The notes: a model not told the origin generated them from the letters alone. DNA of 64,000 bases from Thalassobaculum litoreum DSM 18839 (GCF_900102465.1 NZ_FNBW01000001.1:557-64556), one strand, 5' to 3'; positions 25,225-34,103 are shown, numbered from the stretch's first letter. Translations and numbers: made by a program.

Positions 25225-26541
25225 TTAGAGCGCCAGCACCCGGTTGATGATCTCCTGCGATGCGCCGAGGTAGTTCAAAGGGTCGGCCGCCGCGTCCCAG
25301 TCCACCGGCGCGTCGCACCGCTCGCGCAGCAGCTCGGTGATCGAGCGGCCCGAGCCCGGCGCGTCCTGGCAGGCCTGCTTGACCAGCGCCTGGGCCTTCA
25401 CCTTGCCCACATGCTGGGCCAGCGCCGTCGTCACCGCCTCGGCCATGATCAGGCCGGTGCCGAGATCCAGGTTGGCGCGCATGCGGGAGGCGTCAACCGT
25501 GAGGTCCGCAAGCGTCTCGCTCACGATCCGCAGGGCCGCCGCCGTGGCCAGCACCATCGGCGGCAGACAGACCCATTCCAGGGTCCAGCCCGGCCCGCCG
25601 CGCTCGTGTTCCTGGATCGCCGCATGATGCAGGCCCGACAGGTTCGTGGCGTTGGCGCGCGCCAGGGTGACCAGCATCTCGATGCCGATCGGATTGGCCT
25701 TCTGCGGCATGGCGCTGGACCCGCCACCGCCGCCGGCGCGGATCTCGCCGACCTCGTTCTGGCCCATGAGCAGCAGGTCGGCGCCGATCTTGCCCAGGGT
25801 GCCGGTAACGCCGGACAGCCAGTCGCCCAGGCCGAGCATGCCGTCGCGCGCCGTGTGCCAGGGCGAGACCGGCCGATCCAGCCCCAACTCGTCGGCCAGC
25901 ATGTCGGCGACGTCCATGCCGCCCGGGCCGATGGCGGCGAGCGTCCCGGCGGCCCCGCCGAACTGCACCACCAGCAGTTCCTCGCGCACCCAGATCAGCC
26001 GCTCGCGATAGCGTTTAAGCGGCGCCAGCCAGCCGGCGACCTTGGCGCCGAAGCTGATCGGAATGCCCTGTTGGGTGCGGGTGCGGCCGGCCATGACCGT
26101 GTAGCGGTGCTCGTCGGCCAGGATCGACAGCAACGTGATGACCGCGTCGAGCCGCGCCTTGATGCGGTCGGTCGCCGCCGCGAAGCAGAGCAGCAGGGCG
26201 TTGTCGTAGATGTCCTGGCTGGTGGCGCCGGCATGGACATAGTCGCAGGCGGGCGCGCCGACCTTGTCGCGGAGCTGGCTGACCAGGGAGACGATCGGCA
26301 CGCCGGCCGTCTGCATGCCGGCACCGAGTTTCTCCATGTCGGGCATGAAGCCGTCCAGGGCGCTGTCGATTGCCGCCGCCGCGTCCTGCGGAATCACGCC
26401 GCACCGCCCCTCGACCCGGGACAGGGCGCGCTCGACCTCGACCATCGCCCGCGTCACGGCGGCGTCGTCGATCAGGGCTGCCGTCTCCGGGTCGGACAGG
26501 AGCGGCGCGGTAAGGGCGGAGTCGAAGGCGGTAACGGGCAT
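25225..26541 (-). CDS. Fumarase/aspartase-superfamily lyase (PcaB / adenylosuccinate-lyase-like)
   Basis: 438 residues from the ATG at 26541; a longer frame to 26826 is a shadow. The superfamily signature is SSAMPQKANPI, preceded by a flexible Gly-rich loop (AGGGGGSS) that closes over the active site; the HAGATSQD motif (about 151-158) supplies the second catalytic region. Length and the C-terminal layout suit 3-carboxy-cis,cis-muconate cycloisomerase or a related lyase rather than PurB, but no other protocatechuate genes are near. It is divergent from the GMC oxidoreductase. Confidence 0.85.
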   Translation of the reverse strand: MPVTAFDSALTAPLLSDPETAALIDDAAVTRAMVEVERALSRVEGRCGVIPQDAAAAIDSALDGFMPDMEKLGAGMQTAGVPIVSLVSQLRDKVGAPACDYVHAGATSQDIYDNALLLCFAAATDRIKARLDAVITLLSILADEHRYTVMAGRTRTQQGIPISFGAKVAGWLAPLKRYRERLIWVREELLVVQFGGAAGTLAAIGPGGMDVADMLADELGLDRPVSPWHTARDGMLGLGDWLSGVTGTLGKIGADLLLMGQNEVGEIRAGGGGGSSAMPQKANPIGIEMLVTLARANATNLSGLHHAAIQEHERGGPGWTLEWVCLPPMVLATAAALRIVSETLADLTVDASRMRANLDLGTGLIMAEAVTTALAQHVGKVKAQALVKQACQDAPGSGRSITELLRERCDAPVDWDAAADPLNYLGASQEIINRVLAL

Positions 26542-26673
26542 TCCGGCAATCCTTAGATTGGTCGTTCCTCGGCAGCATAGCGCGGCTCGGTTGGCGGCTC
26601 GACAGATCACGCGCGCCGTGCTCGCATTCCACGAAGCTGCGCGGAAACAAGGGCAGCATGGGAGGGATGGACG

Positions 26674-28311
26674 ATGCAAGCAGCGCAAGGGAACTCGGGC
26701 GCGATGGCAGCCGAGGTCGATTTCATCATTGTCGGCGCGGGATCGGCCGGCGCGGCACTCGCCAACCGGCTGACGGAAAGCGGAAAACACAAGGTCCTGC
26801 TGCTGGAGGCGGGGGCGGCCAGCCACCCGTACAGCCGCATGCCGGCGAGCTTCGGGCTGCTGATTTCAGACCCGGCGGCCAACTGGTGCTACAAATCCAC
26901 GCCCGAGCCGGCGACCGCAAACCGGGAAATTGCGGTGCCGCGCGGCAAGCTGCTCGGCGGCTCCTCCTCGATCAACGGACTGGTCTATGTGCGTGGCCAG
27001 CCGCTCGACTACGACACCTGGGCTCAGCGCGGCAATCGCGGTTGGAGCTTCGACGACGTGCTGCCGATCTTCAAGCGGATGGAGAATTACGAGCACGGCG
27101 CCGACGACATGCGCGCCCAAGGCGGCCCGCTGCATGTCTGCGAGTCCTACGATCAGAGCCCGCTCTACGAGTCGATCTTCCGCGCCGGCGAGGCGATCGG
27201 CATCCGCCGCAACCCGGACTACAACGGCGCCGAGCAGGAAGGCTTCGTGCGGACCCAGACCACCATCAAGAACGGGTTCCGGCAGAGCACGGCGGTCGCC
27301 TATCTGGAGCCGGCGCGCAAGCGGCCGAACCTGCAGGTCGTCACCGGCGCGCTGGCGACCCGGCTGATCCTGGAGGGCAAGCGCTGCGTCGGCGTGGCCT
27401 ACCGGATCGCCAACAGCGAGGAAGTCGAGGTCCGCGCCGGGCGCGAGGTCATCGTCTCCTGCGGCGGCGTTGCGGCCCCGCAGCTTCTGGAACTTTCGGG
27501 CATCGGCCGGCCGGACGTGCTGAAGCCGCTCGGCATCGAGGTGAAGCACGAGCTCTCGGCGGTGGGCGAGAACCTGCGCGACCACATCAACGCCCGCATG
27601 GTCTGGCGGCTGAAGCAGCGTGGCGTGTCCTATAACGAGCGCATGGCCGGGCTGATCCCGCGCGGCTGGCAGTTCCTGCGCTACCTGACCACAAGGCGCG
27701 GATTCATGGCGATGCCCTCCGCGCCGATCCTCGGCTTCCTGAAAACCCGGCAGGAGCTTGAGACGCCGGACATCCAGGTCCATGTGATGCCCTATGTCAT
27801 CCGCGACGCCAAACGCCGCCTGCTGCATGACTGGCCGGGCATGACCATGACCTGCTACCAGTTGCGCCCCGAAAGCCTGGGGACCATCCATGTCCGCTCG
27901 TCCGATGCCCGCGAGCATCCGGAGATCCGCTTCAACTTCCTGTCCGACGCGCTCGACCGGCAGACCATGACCGACGGGCTGCGGCTGATCCGCAAGGTGG
28001 CGGAGGCCGCACCCATGGATCCGTTGCGCGGCGAGGAGGTGGAACCGGGCAGCGGGGCGACCAGCGACGAGGATCTGCTGAACCACGTGCGCAACACCGC
28101 CAACACCGCCTTTCATCCGGTGGGTACCTGCCGCATGGGGCCGGGCGAGGACTGCGTGGTCGATAGCCGCCTGCGGGTGCACGGCATCGCCGGGCTGCGG
28201 GTGGCGGACGCCTCCATCATGCCGACCATGGTGTCGGGCAATACCAATGCGGCGGCCATCATGATCGGAGAGAAAGCCTCCGACATGATCCGCGAAGACC
28301 ATCCGAACTGA
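26674..28311 (+). CDS. GMC-family FAD-dependent oxidoreductase (choline/alcohol dehydrogenase type)
   Basis: 545 residues, start preceded by GGGAGGGATGGACG. FAD-binding motif IIVGAGSAGAALANRL at about 11-26, then LLLEAG. The GMC signature PRGKLLGGSSSINGLVYVRG is complete. The catalytic His lies in FHPVGTCRMG, and the second base region in SGNTNAAAI near the C-terminus. It oxidises an alcohol to an aldehyde or ketone. The MDR-family reductase starts 11 bp downstream and the MaoC-like gene overlaps that, so the three form a small operon for an alcohol/acyl intermediate of unknown identity. Confidence 0.92.
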   Translation: MQAAQGNSGAMAAEVDFIIVGAGSAGAALANRLTESGKHKVLLLEAGAASHPYSRMPASFGLLISDPAANWCYKSTPEPATANREIAVPRGKLLGGSSSINGLVYVRGQPLDYDTWAQRGNRGWSFDDVLPIFKRMENYEHGADDMRAQGGPLHVCESYDQSPLYESIFRAGEAIGIRRNPDYNGAEQEGFVRTQTTIKNGFRQSTAVAYLEPARKRPNLQVVTGALATRLILEGKRCVGVAYRIANSEEVEVRAGREVIVSCGGVAAPQLLELSGIGRPDVLKPLGIEVKHELSAVGENLRDHINARMVWRLKQRGVSYNERMAGLIPRGWQFLRYLTTRRGFMAMPSAPILGFLKTRQELETPDIQVHVMPYVIRDAKRRLLHDWPGMTMTCYQLRPESLGTIHVRSSDAREHPEIRFNFLSDALDRQTMTDGLRLIRKVAEAAPMDPLRGEEVEPGSGATSDEDLLNHVRNTANTAFHPVGTCRMGPGEDCVVDSRLRVHGIAGLRVADASIMPTMVSGNTNAAAIMIGEKASDMIREDHPN

Positions 28312-28322
28312 GGGATTTCCCC

Positions 28323-29348
28323 ATGAAGAGCACCCAGATCCGTCTTGCCTCCCGCCCTAAGGGCGAGCCCGTGGCCGGCGATTTCGAGAAGGTCGAGATC
28401 GATCTTCCCGAGGTCGGGGAGGGGCAGGTGGCGCTGCGCACCATCTACCTGTCGCTCGACCCGTATATGCGCGGCCGGATGAGCGATGCCCGGTCCTACG
28501 CCCAGCCGGTGGAGATCGGCGGGGTGATCACCGGCGGCACGGTCTGCCAGGTCGTGCAGTCGCGCGCCGACAAGTTCAAGGAGGGCGATTTCGTGCTCTC
28601 CATGTCCGGCTGGCAGAGCGCCGACGTGGTCGACGCCAAGGGCCTGCGCAAGCTCGACCCGGCGGACGCGCCGATCTCGACGGCGGTGGGCGTGCTCGGC
28701 ATGCCGGGCCTGACCGCCTATGTCGGCCTGCTGGACATCGGCCAGCCGAAGGCGGGGGAGACGGTTGTGGTCTCGGCCGCGTCCGGGGCGGTGGGCTCGG
28801 TCGTCGGCCAGCTCGCCCGGATCAAGGGCGCGCGGGTGGTCGGCGTCGCCGGCTCGCCGGAGAAAGTGGCCTTCGTGAAGGACGAACTCGGCTTCGACGC
28901 CTGCGTGTCGCACCGCTCCGACAGCTTGAAGGACGACCTGAAGGCGGCCTGCCCGAAGGGCGTGGACGTGTACTTCGAGAATGTCGGCGGCGCCACCCTG
29001 GACGCGGCCCTGTCGCTGATGAACCCGTTCGGGCGCATCCCGGTCTGCGGCATGATCTCGCTGTACAACGCCACGTCGCTGGACGGTGGGCCGAGCCGGG
29101 CCAGCCTGATGCGGCAGATCCTCACCGACCGTCTGCACATCCAGGGCTTCATCGTCACCGAGCGCTGGGACCGCTTCGGCTCCTTCGTGAAGGAGGTCGG
29201 CGGCTATATCCGCTCCGGCGAACTGAAATACCGCGAGGATATCGTGGAGGGGCTGGAGAACGCGCCGGAGACCTTCGTCGGCCTGCTGAAGGGCCGGAAT
29301 TTCGGCAAGCAGCTCATCCGCGTCTCCGCGGACCCGACCCGTGACTGA
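28323..29348 (+). CDS. NADP-dependent MDR-family oxidoreductase (CurA / leukotriene-B4 dehydrogenase type)
   Basis: 341 residues. The zinc-less medium-chain reductase fold is shown by LSLDPYMRGRMSD near the start, the nucleotide site VVSAASGAVGSVVGQLA, GVAGSPEKVAFV and DVYFENVGG. Such enzymes reduce activated double bonds with NADPH (curcumin, alkenals, 2-alkenones). It lies between the GMC oxidoreductase and the MaoC-like protein and overlaps the latter by 8 bp. Confidence 0.9.
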   Translation: MKSTQIRLASRPKGEPVAGDFEKVEIDLPEVGEGQVALRTIYLSLDPYMRGRMSDARSYAQPVEIGGVITGGTVCQVVQSRADKFKEGDFVLSMSGWQSADVVDAKGLRKLDPADAPISTAVGVLGMPGLTAYVGLLDIGQPKAGETVVVSAASGAVGSVVGQLARIKGARVVGVAGSPEKVAFVKDELGFDACVSHRSDSLKDDLKAACPKGVDVYFENVGGATLDAALSLMNPFGRIPVCGMISLYNATSLDGGPSRASLMRQILTDRLHIQGFIVTERWDRFGSFVKEVGGYIRSGELKYREDIVEGLENAPETFVGLLKGRNFGKQLIRVSADPTRD

Positions 29349-29814
29349 TCCCCGGAGCTTCGACACCGTCGAGGCGCTGGAGGCCTGTGTCGGCGAAGAA
29401 CTCGGGGTCAGCGACTGGATCGAGATGTCCCAGTCGCGAATTCTGCGCTTCGCCGACGCGACCGACGACCGCCAGTGGATTCACCTGGACGAGGTCCGGG
29501 CCGAGGCGGAGTCGCCCTACGGCACCACGGTCGCCCATGGCTATCTGACCCTGTCCATGCTGCCGCGGATTACGGCGGAGGTGTTCACGCTGAAGCCGAG
29601 GGTGGCGGGCATCAACTATGGCCTCGACAAGGTCCGTTTCCTTGCTCCGGTTCCGTCCGACAGCCGGATCCGCGGGCGGGTGGTGCTCGACCGGGTGCTG
29701 CGCCAGAAGCCGGACACGATCCGCGTGCACCTGACCGTGACCGTGGAGATCGAGGGCGGCGACAAACCCGCTTGCGTCGCCGAAGCCATCGCCCTGTACA
29801 TCGTGGCGCCCTGA
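29341..29814 (+). CDS. MaoC-family hot-dog hydratase
   Basis: 157 residues with a GTG start inside the end of the preceding gene. Hot-dog fold motifs: FADATDDRQWIHLD and GTTVAHGYLTLSML, which carry the Asp and His of (R)-specific enoyl-CoA hydratases; then INYGLDKVRFLAPV. It likely hydrates an enoyl-CoA. The overlap with the MDR reductase supports one transcript. Confidence 0.9.
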   Translation: MTDPRSFDTVEALEACVGEELGVSDWIEMSQSRILRFADATDDRQWIHLDEVRAEAESPYGTTVAHGYLTLSMLPRITAEVFTLKPRVAGINYGLDKVRFLAPVPSDSRIRGRVVLDRVLRQKPDTIRVHLTVTVEIEGGDKPACVAEAIALYIVAP

Positions 29815-29917
29815 CGAGACCGTATCAGTCCTGGAACCGGCGGCCGGCCTTGAGTGCGATGGTTGCGCTCTGTAAGGATCATCGGCGGTGCTGAAGCATT
29901 GGGGGCTGGAGGGAAGC

Positions 29918-30982
29918 ATGCTGGAGGAAAGCCGTATCGCCACGAATACGTGGCGGGTCAGCCCCGACCTGATGTGCATCATCGACCGCGATGGCTGCTT
30001 CGCCGCCGTCAACCCGGCATGGACCGCGACGCTCGGGTGGGCGGAGGACGAAATAGTCGGGCAGCCTTACCTTCATTTCCTTCACGCCGGGGACGTTGAC
30101 CGGTCAAACGGCGCATTCGAGGAGGTGAAGAGCGGCAAACCCGTTCTCCGTTTCGAAAACCGCTATCGCACGACCGACGGCGACTACCGCTGGTTCTCCT
30201 GGGTGGCGGTGCCGGAGGGGGAGCATTTCTACTGCATCGTCCGGGATGTCACGGACGAAAAGCAACGCGATGAGGTGATCCAGGCTCAGCGCGACGAGGC
30301 GATGCTGAGAGAGCAGTTCCTGGCCGTTCTGGGTCATGACCTGCGCAACCCCCTGTCCTCCGTCATCTCGGGCGTCAATCTGCTGCTGCGCGAAGAGCAG
30401 AGCGAGCGCTCGCTCCAGGTTCTGCGGCATATGCAGGCCAGCGGCGCGCGGATGGCCGAACTGGTCACGAACATGATGGACTTCGCGCGGGTCCGGCTCG
30501 GCGACGGCATCGGACTGGAACGGGCCGTGATACCGGACTTCGCCGGCGAAGCGGCGGAAATCGTCCAGGAGATTCAGACCGCGTTTGACGGCACGGTGAT
30601 CGAGCTCACCACCGATATCCGGGGCGAGGTGTATTGCGACGGCCCCCGGATCATGCAGGTCCTGTCCAATCTTCTCGGCAACGCCGTCACCCACGGGGAC
30701 CCCGGCGACCCGATCCAGGTCGATGCCGTGTTCTCGGATGGCCGGTTGAAGATATCGGTCTGCAACTCGGGACAGCCGATTCCGGCATCGTCCCTCGACA
30801 CGCTTTACCAGCCGTTCTTCAAGGGCGGCTCGCAGTCCAGTCCGCACGGGCTGGGGCTCGGACTGTTCATCTCGTCCGAGATCGTCTCCGCCCATGGCGG
30901 AGAGATCGGTGTCACCTGCGACGAAGACATCGTTTGTTTCAACGTTGACATCCCGGCGCGCAAGCCGGGGGCCGGTCGGTGA
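29918..30982 (+). CDS. PAS-domain sensor histidine kinase, soluble
   Basis: 354 residues from the ATG at 29918, which has GGAGGG 4 nt upstream; a GTG at 29888 is a weaker choice. A PAS domain occupies about 10-112 (SPDLMCIIDRDG, DYRWFSWVAVPE), followed by the H-box FLAVLGHDLRNPLSSV with His140. The catalytic domain shows the N-box VLSNLLGNAVTHGD and G2 box HGLGLGLFISSEI. No membrane helix, so it senses a cytoplasmic cue. The next gene is a single-domain response regulator with its own EcfG-type promoter; they may be a cognate pair. Confidence 0.92.
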   Translation: MLEESRIATNTWRVSPDLMCIIDRDGCFAAVNPAWTATLGWAEDEIVGQPYLHFLHAGDVDRSNGAFEEVKSGKPVLRFENRYRTTDGDYRWFSWVAVPEGEHFYCIVRDVTDEKQRDEVIQAQRDEAMLREQFLAVLGHDLRNPLSSVISGVNLLLREEQSERSLQVLRHMQASGARMAELVTNMMDFARVRLGDGIGLERAVIPDFAGEAAEIVQEIQTAFDGTVIELTTDIRGEVYCDGPRIMQVLSNLLGNAVTHGDPGDPIQVDAVFSDGRLKISVCNSGQPIPASSLDTLYQPFFKGGSQSSPHGLGLGLFISSEIVSAHGGEIGVTCDEDIVCFNVDIPARKPGAGR

Positions 30983-31052
30983 TATTGACCCGCACACGCC
31001 TCGCCGGCGCTGACACGGCGAAGCGTGACGGGTGTTTTTGTGTGAACCGCTA

Positions 31053-31077
31053 GGAACCCTCGGATCGTAAGGACGTT
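31053..31077 (+). promoter_or_regulatory. EcfG-type general-stress promoter before response regulator
   Basis: GGAAC (31053-31057), 16-bp spacer, CGTT (31074-31077): an exact match to the alphaproteobacterial EcfG consensus. The response regulator ATG is 39 nt downstream. Confidence 0.7.
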
Positions 31078-31115
31078 TATGTACTTGGGGCCGCCGCGCG
31101 GCATTAGGGGTTTTA

Positions 31116-31478
31116 ATGACCACCGCTCAAACTGTTCTAATCGTCGAGGACGAATTTCTTATCAGACTGTCGGCATGCGAGACCTTCACCGAAGCCGGAT
31201 TCGTGGTTTTGCAAGCCGAAAGCGGAGAACAGGCCGTCGAGATCCTGTCCGACGATTCGCAGATCGATGTCGTTTTCACCGATATCCGGCTGGGCGGGGC
31301 CTTGACCGGTTGGGACGTGGCGGAAGAGGCCCGGATCAAGCGGCCCGACGTGCGGGTGATCTATGCATCCGGTAACGCGATCGACCCGACGCGGAACGTG
31401 AGCGGCAGCCAGTTTTTCGGCAAACCGTACGACCCTGAGGTCATCGTGGATGCGTGCCGTCGGCCGGCGGCACGATGA
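31116..31478 (+). CDS. Single-domain (CheY-like) response regulator
   Basis: 120 residues, receiver domain only. The acidic pair is in LIVEDEF (E11, D12), the phosphoacceptor is D56 in FTDIRLGG, the switch Ser is in IYASGNA, and the conserved Lys is in FFGKPYDPE. With no output domain it may act by protein contact or as a phosphate sink, as stress-linked single-domain regulators do in other alphaproteobacteria. AGGGG precedes the start and an exact EcfG-type promoter lies 39 nt upstream. It follows the PAS histidine kinase and may share a transcript with the VOC gene 43 bp on. Confidence 0.92.
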   Translation: MTTAQTVLIVEDEFLIRLSACETFTEAGFVVLQAESGEQAVEILSDDSQIDVVFTDIRLGGALTGWDVAEEARIKRPDVRVIYASGNAIDPTRNVSGSQFFGKPYDPEVIVDACRRPAAR

Positions 31479-31521
31479 CCGGGCCCGTTCCGCAGGTTCG
31501 TACACTCCGGAGGACGCGTCC

Positions 31522-31914
31522 ATGAGCCTGAAGGACAACCACAATCTGGACTACGCCGTGCTGCTCTGCACCGACATGGCGGCGACGCGGCGGTTCTATG
31601 AGGAGGTGATGGGGTTCGCGGTCGAGACCGACACGCCGGCATGGGTGAGTTTCCGCATCGGTGCCACGCTGCTGACCCTGCGCCCGCGCGACGGCATGCC
31701 GATCTGGCAGGACGGGCCGGCGGTGACGGGATCTGCCTCGGTGCAGCTCGCTTTCCGGGTGCCGCCGCCCTCGGTGGACACCTGCTACCGCGAGCTTCTG
31801 GCCCATGGGGTGCCGATCGTACGCGAACCGACGGACCTGCCGAGCTGGCGCCATCGCACCCTGTTCTTCCGGGACCCGGAGAACAACGTCATCGAAATCT
31901 ACGCCGAGTATTGA
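31522..31914 (+). CDS. VOC-family (glyoxalase/bleomycin-resistance-like) protein
   Basis: 130 residues from the ATG at 31522 with GGAGG before it. The two beta-alpha-beta-beta-beta modules of the fold are visible: YAVLLCTDMAATRRFYEEVM with GFAVE, and FRDPENNVIEIYAEY at the C-terminus with the metal-ligand Glu. It could be a lyase, dioxygenase or resistance protein; the family does not settle this. Confidence 0.88.
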   Translation: MSLKDNHNLDYAVLLCTDMAATRRFYEEVMGFAVETDTPAWVSFRIGATLLTLRPRDGMPIWQDGPAVTGSASVQLAFRVPPPSVDTCYRELLAHGVPIVREPTDLPSWRHRTLFFRDPENNVIEIYAEY

Positions 31915-31995
31915 GGGTGTTGACCCGCGGTCGAGTTGGCCACGGCACTCTGCGTTCGCGTCAAACAGGCCCTGCAGAGACGGCCCAAGCAGAGA

Positions 31996-32018
31996 AGGCC
32001 GCACAGATGGTGCGGCCC
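31996..32018 (-). terminator. Hairpin between convergent VOC and CsbD genes
   Basis: ggccgcac (31997-32004) and gtgcggcc (32010-32017) pair perfectly around a 5-nt loop. Read on the minus strand it is followed by TTCTCTGCTT, a weak U-tract, so it most likely ends the CsbD transcript. Confidence 0.55.
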
Positions 32019-32040
32019 TCCCTCGTTCAGCGCAGGCCGA

Positions 32041-32238
32041 TCAGATCCGGTCTGCCCAGTCGCGCACTTCCTGCTTCGCCTCTTCGCGAGACTTGCCGTA
32101 GCGCTGCTGGATCAGGCCTTCCAGCTCTGTCTGGCTGCCCTCGGCCTTGTCGAGTTCGTCGTTGGTAAGGTCGCCCCACTGCTGCTGCGCCTTACCCTTG
32201 ACGGACTTCCAGTTACCTTTGATTTGATCCCAATTCAT
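32041..32238 (-). CDS. CsbD-family stress protein
   Basis: 65 residues from the ATG at 32238 with GAGG before it. The whole protein is the CsbD fold: MNWDQIKGNWKSVKGKAQQ, WGDLTNDEL and a basic/acidic helical C-terminus ending VRDWADRI. CsbD proteins accumulate in general-stress responses; function unknown. An EcfG-type promoter on its strand (32275-32300) and a hairpin after the stop make it an independent stress gene. Confidence 0.93.
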   Translation of the reverse strand: MNWDQIKGNWKSVKGKAQQQWGDLTNDELDKAEGSQTELEGLIQQRYGKSREEAKQEVRDWADRI

Positions 32239-32274
32239 GACTTTGCCTCGATATTCGGTGGGGGGTACTGGGAG

Positions 32275-32300
32275 AACGCAGACCCCCATTTACCGGTTCC
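32275..32300 (-). promoter_or_regulatory. EcfG-type promoter before CsbD
   Basis: On the minus strand GGAAC (32300-32296), 17-bp spacer, CGTT (32278-32275). The CsbD ATG begins 37 nt further on. Spacing of 16 or 17 is accepted for EcfG promoters. Confidence 0.65.
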
Positions 32301-32410
32301 CGAGATGGGTAAGTGACGTCAGTCATTTCTCAGGCAGAGGCGAAACCGGTGTTATGCGCGCTATTGTCAGAAGACTTTTAGAATCGTCGAGCTATACATG
32401 CCGACGGTCG

Positions 32411-32435
32411 GGAACCTCTGTCTTGCCCGCGCGTT
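32411..32435 (+). promoter_or_regulatory. EcfG-type promoter before 51-aa protein
   Basis: GGAAC (32411-32415), 16-bp spacer, CGTT (32432-32435). The small ORF starts 37 nt downstream, the same distance as for the divergent CsbD gene. Confidence 0.65.
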
Positions 32436-32471
32436 GCCATCGACAGACGCAACCGTCCGAGAGGCAGAGTC

Positions 32472-32627
32472 ATGGCCGACAAGACAAATCCCCCCGACCA
32501 TCCGGTCGACCCGCTGCAGCCGGGCACGGTGCCGTTCTCGCGGCCGCCGCGTCCCAAGGCGCCGGATGCCGCCGATGCGGACCACGAGGAGAACCACAAG
32601 GACAAGAAGCCGCCGATCGAGCGGTGA
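32472..32627 (+). CDS. 51-aa proline- and charge-rich hypothetical protein
   Basis: Not recognised. It begins MADKTNPPDHPVDPLQP and ends KDKKPPIER; rich in Pro, Asp and Lys, with no hydrophobic helix, so probably disordered and soluble. Support comes from context: GAGAGG before the start, an exact EcfG-type promoter 37 nt upstream, and a perfect hairpin with a T-rich tail 62 nt after the stop. It is divergent from CsbD. I infer a general-stress protein. Confidence 0.6.
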   Translation: MADKTNPPDHPVDPLQPGTVPFSRPPRPKAPDAADADHEENHKDKKPPIER

Positions 32628-32688
32628 GACCGTCCCACGGGTTTCCGGAACGGTGAGAGTCTTCCCCGACACCACTGTTCCGTTCCAG

Positions 32689-32725
32689 GCGCTGGCGTTC
32701 CCCCGACGCCAGCGCTTCTTCGTTT
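32689..32725 (+). terminator. Rho-independent terminator after the 51-aa gene
   Basis: Perfect 10-bp stem gcgctggcgt / acgccagcgc (32689-32698, 32706-32715) with a 7-nt loop followed by TTCTTCGTTT. Confidence 0.75.
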
Positions 32726-32732
32726 CGGAGCC

Positions 32733-33890
32733 TTATTCGGCCGCCTGCTCGCGGGCATAGGCGCGCAGCCCCTTGTCCCACTTCTCCAGCCACCAGGCGT
32801 ACTGGTGCGGCCACTTCTCGAAATCGGGATCGATGTCGAAATGCTGGGCGGCGTGCAGCGGCCAGAACGGGTCGACCAGCGCCTGACGCCCGATGGCGAC
32901 CAGGTCGGCGCGACCCTCCTGCAGGATCCGCTCGGCCAGATCGGGTTCGCGGATCAGCCCGACCGCCATGGTCTGGATGCCGACCTCCTGCTTGATGCGC
33001 TCGGCGAAGGGCACCTGATAGCCCGGGCCGCGCTTCAGGTTGGCGTTGGTGGCACCCTTGGGCGAGTTGCCGCCCGACGAACAGTCGATCACGTCGACCC
33101 CGCGCTCCTTCAGCGCCTTGGCAAGCAGCACGCTGTCGTCCATCTCCCAGCCGCCGTCGATGCCATCGACCGAGGAGATCCGCACGAACAGCGGTTTGTC
33201 GGCCGGCCAGGCCGCGCGCACCGCCTCGGCCACCTCCAGCGGGAACCGCATCCGCCCCTCGATATCGCCGCCATAGCCGTCGTTCCGCGTGTTGGAGAGC
33301 GGCGACAGGAAGGTCTGCAGCAGGTAGCCGTGGGCCATATGGATCTCGACCAGCTCGAACCCGGCATCCAGTGCCCGCTTGGCGGCGTCCGCGAAGTCCT
33401 GCTTGGTCTGCTTCAGATCGGCGTCGTCCATCATCTTCGGCGTCAGCCAGCCGTCGGTCAGGGCGAGGTCGGAGGGGCCGTAGGGCTGCCAGAGCTTGTC
33501 GCCGTTGGCGATCTCCTTCGGGCCGACCGGACCGCCGCCCTCCCAGGGCCGCTGGGTGGAGGCCTTGCGCCCGCCATGGCCGATCTGCACCCCCGGCACC
33601 GACCGCTGCTGGCGGATGAAATCGGTGATCGGCCGGAAGCCGTCGACCTGCGCCTGGTTGTACAGACCGGGACAGCCGTTGGTGATTCGCCCGGCCTCGG
33701 ACACGCCGGTCGCCTCGACGATCACGGCCCCGGCGCCGCCCATGGCGAACTTGCCGTAATGCACCAGGTGATACGCCGTCGGCACGCCGTCCACGGCCGA
33801 GTACTGGTCCATCGGCGAGATGACGATGCGGTTGTTCAGGGTTGTCGATCCGATGGTCAGCGGCTCGAAAAGGCGCGGCGATGCGCTCAT
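32733..33890 (-). CDS. Old Yellow Enzyme family NADH:flavin oxidoreductase (YqjM-like)
   Basis: 385 residues from the ATG at 33890 with GGGAGG before it; the frame reaching 35429 is a shadow of the thiolase gene. FMN TIM-barrel with QIGHGGRKAS (substrate-binding His region), EIHMAHGYLLQTFLSPLSN and NDGYGGDIEGRMRFP, and the phosphate-binding AVGLIREPDLAE and DLVAIGRQAL. These enzymes reduce enoate or nitro compounds; the physiological substrate is usually unknown. It is divergent from the thiolase gene across a 213-bp gap. Confidence 0.92.
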   Translation of the reverse strand: MSASPRLFEPLTIGSTTLNNRIVISPMDQYSAVDGVPTAYHLVHYGKFAMGGAGAVIVEATGVSEAGRITNGCPGLYNQAQVDGFRPITDFIRQQRSVPGVQIGHGGRKASTQRPWEGGGPVGPKEIANGDKLWQPYGPSDLALTDGWLTPKMMDDADLKQTKQDFADAAKRALDAGFELVEIHMAHGYLLQTFLSPLSNTRNDGYGGDIEGRMRFPLEVAEAVRAAWPADKPLFVRISSVDGIDGGWEMDDSVLLAKALKERGVDVIDCSSGGNSPKGATNANLKRGPGYQVPFAERIKQEVGIQTMAVGLIREPDLAERILQEGRADLVAIGRQALVDPFWPLHAAQHFDIDPDFEKWPHQYAWWLEKWDKGLRAYAREQAAE

Positions 33891-34103
33891 GAATTCCTCC
33901 CGTAGGCTTTTGGCCGAATGCTTCTTGTCGCCAGTGAGGAGACCCCCTGGACGCTGCGCTGACAAGAGGGCGAAACGCCGGAGATCAGGGTTGGCGTTGG
34001 CACGATCATGGTTCCCGTGCCACCGTGCGCCTGCTATCGATGCTAGAACCAAATCCCGGCGCCGCTGCCCGGTGTCGAAGGGGAATGTCAGAGGGAGGGC
34101 CTC

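Noticed and set aside
29833-29862. Possible EcfG promoter before the PAS histidine kinase
   Set aside because: GGAAC is present at 29833 but no CGTT follows at 16 or 17 bp.
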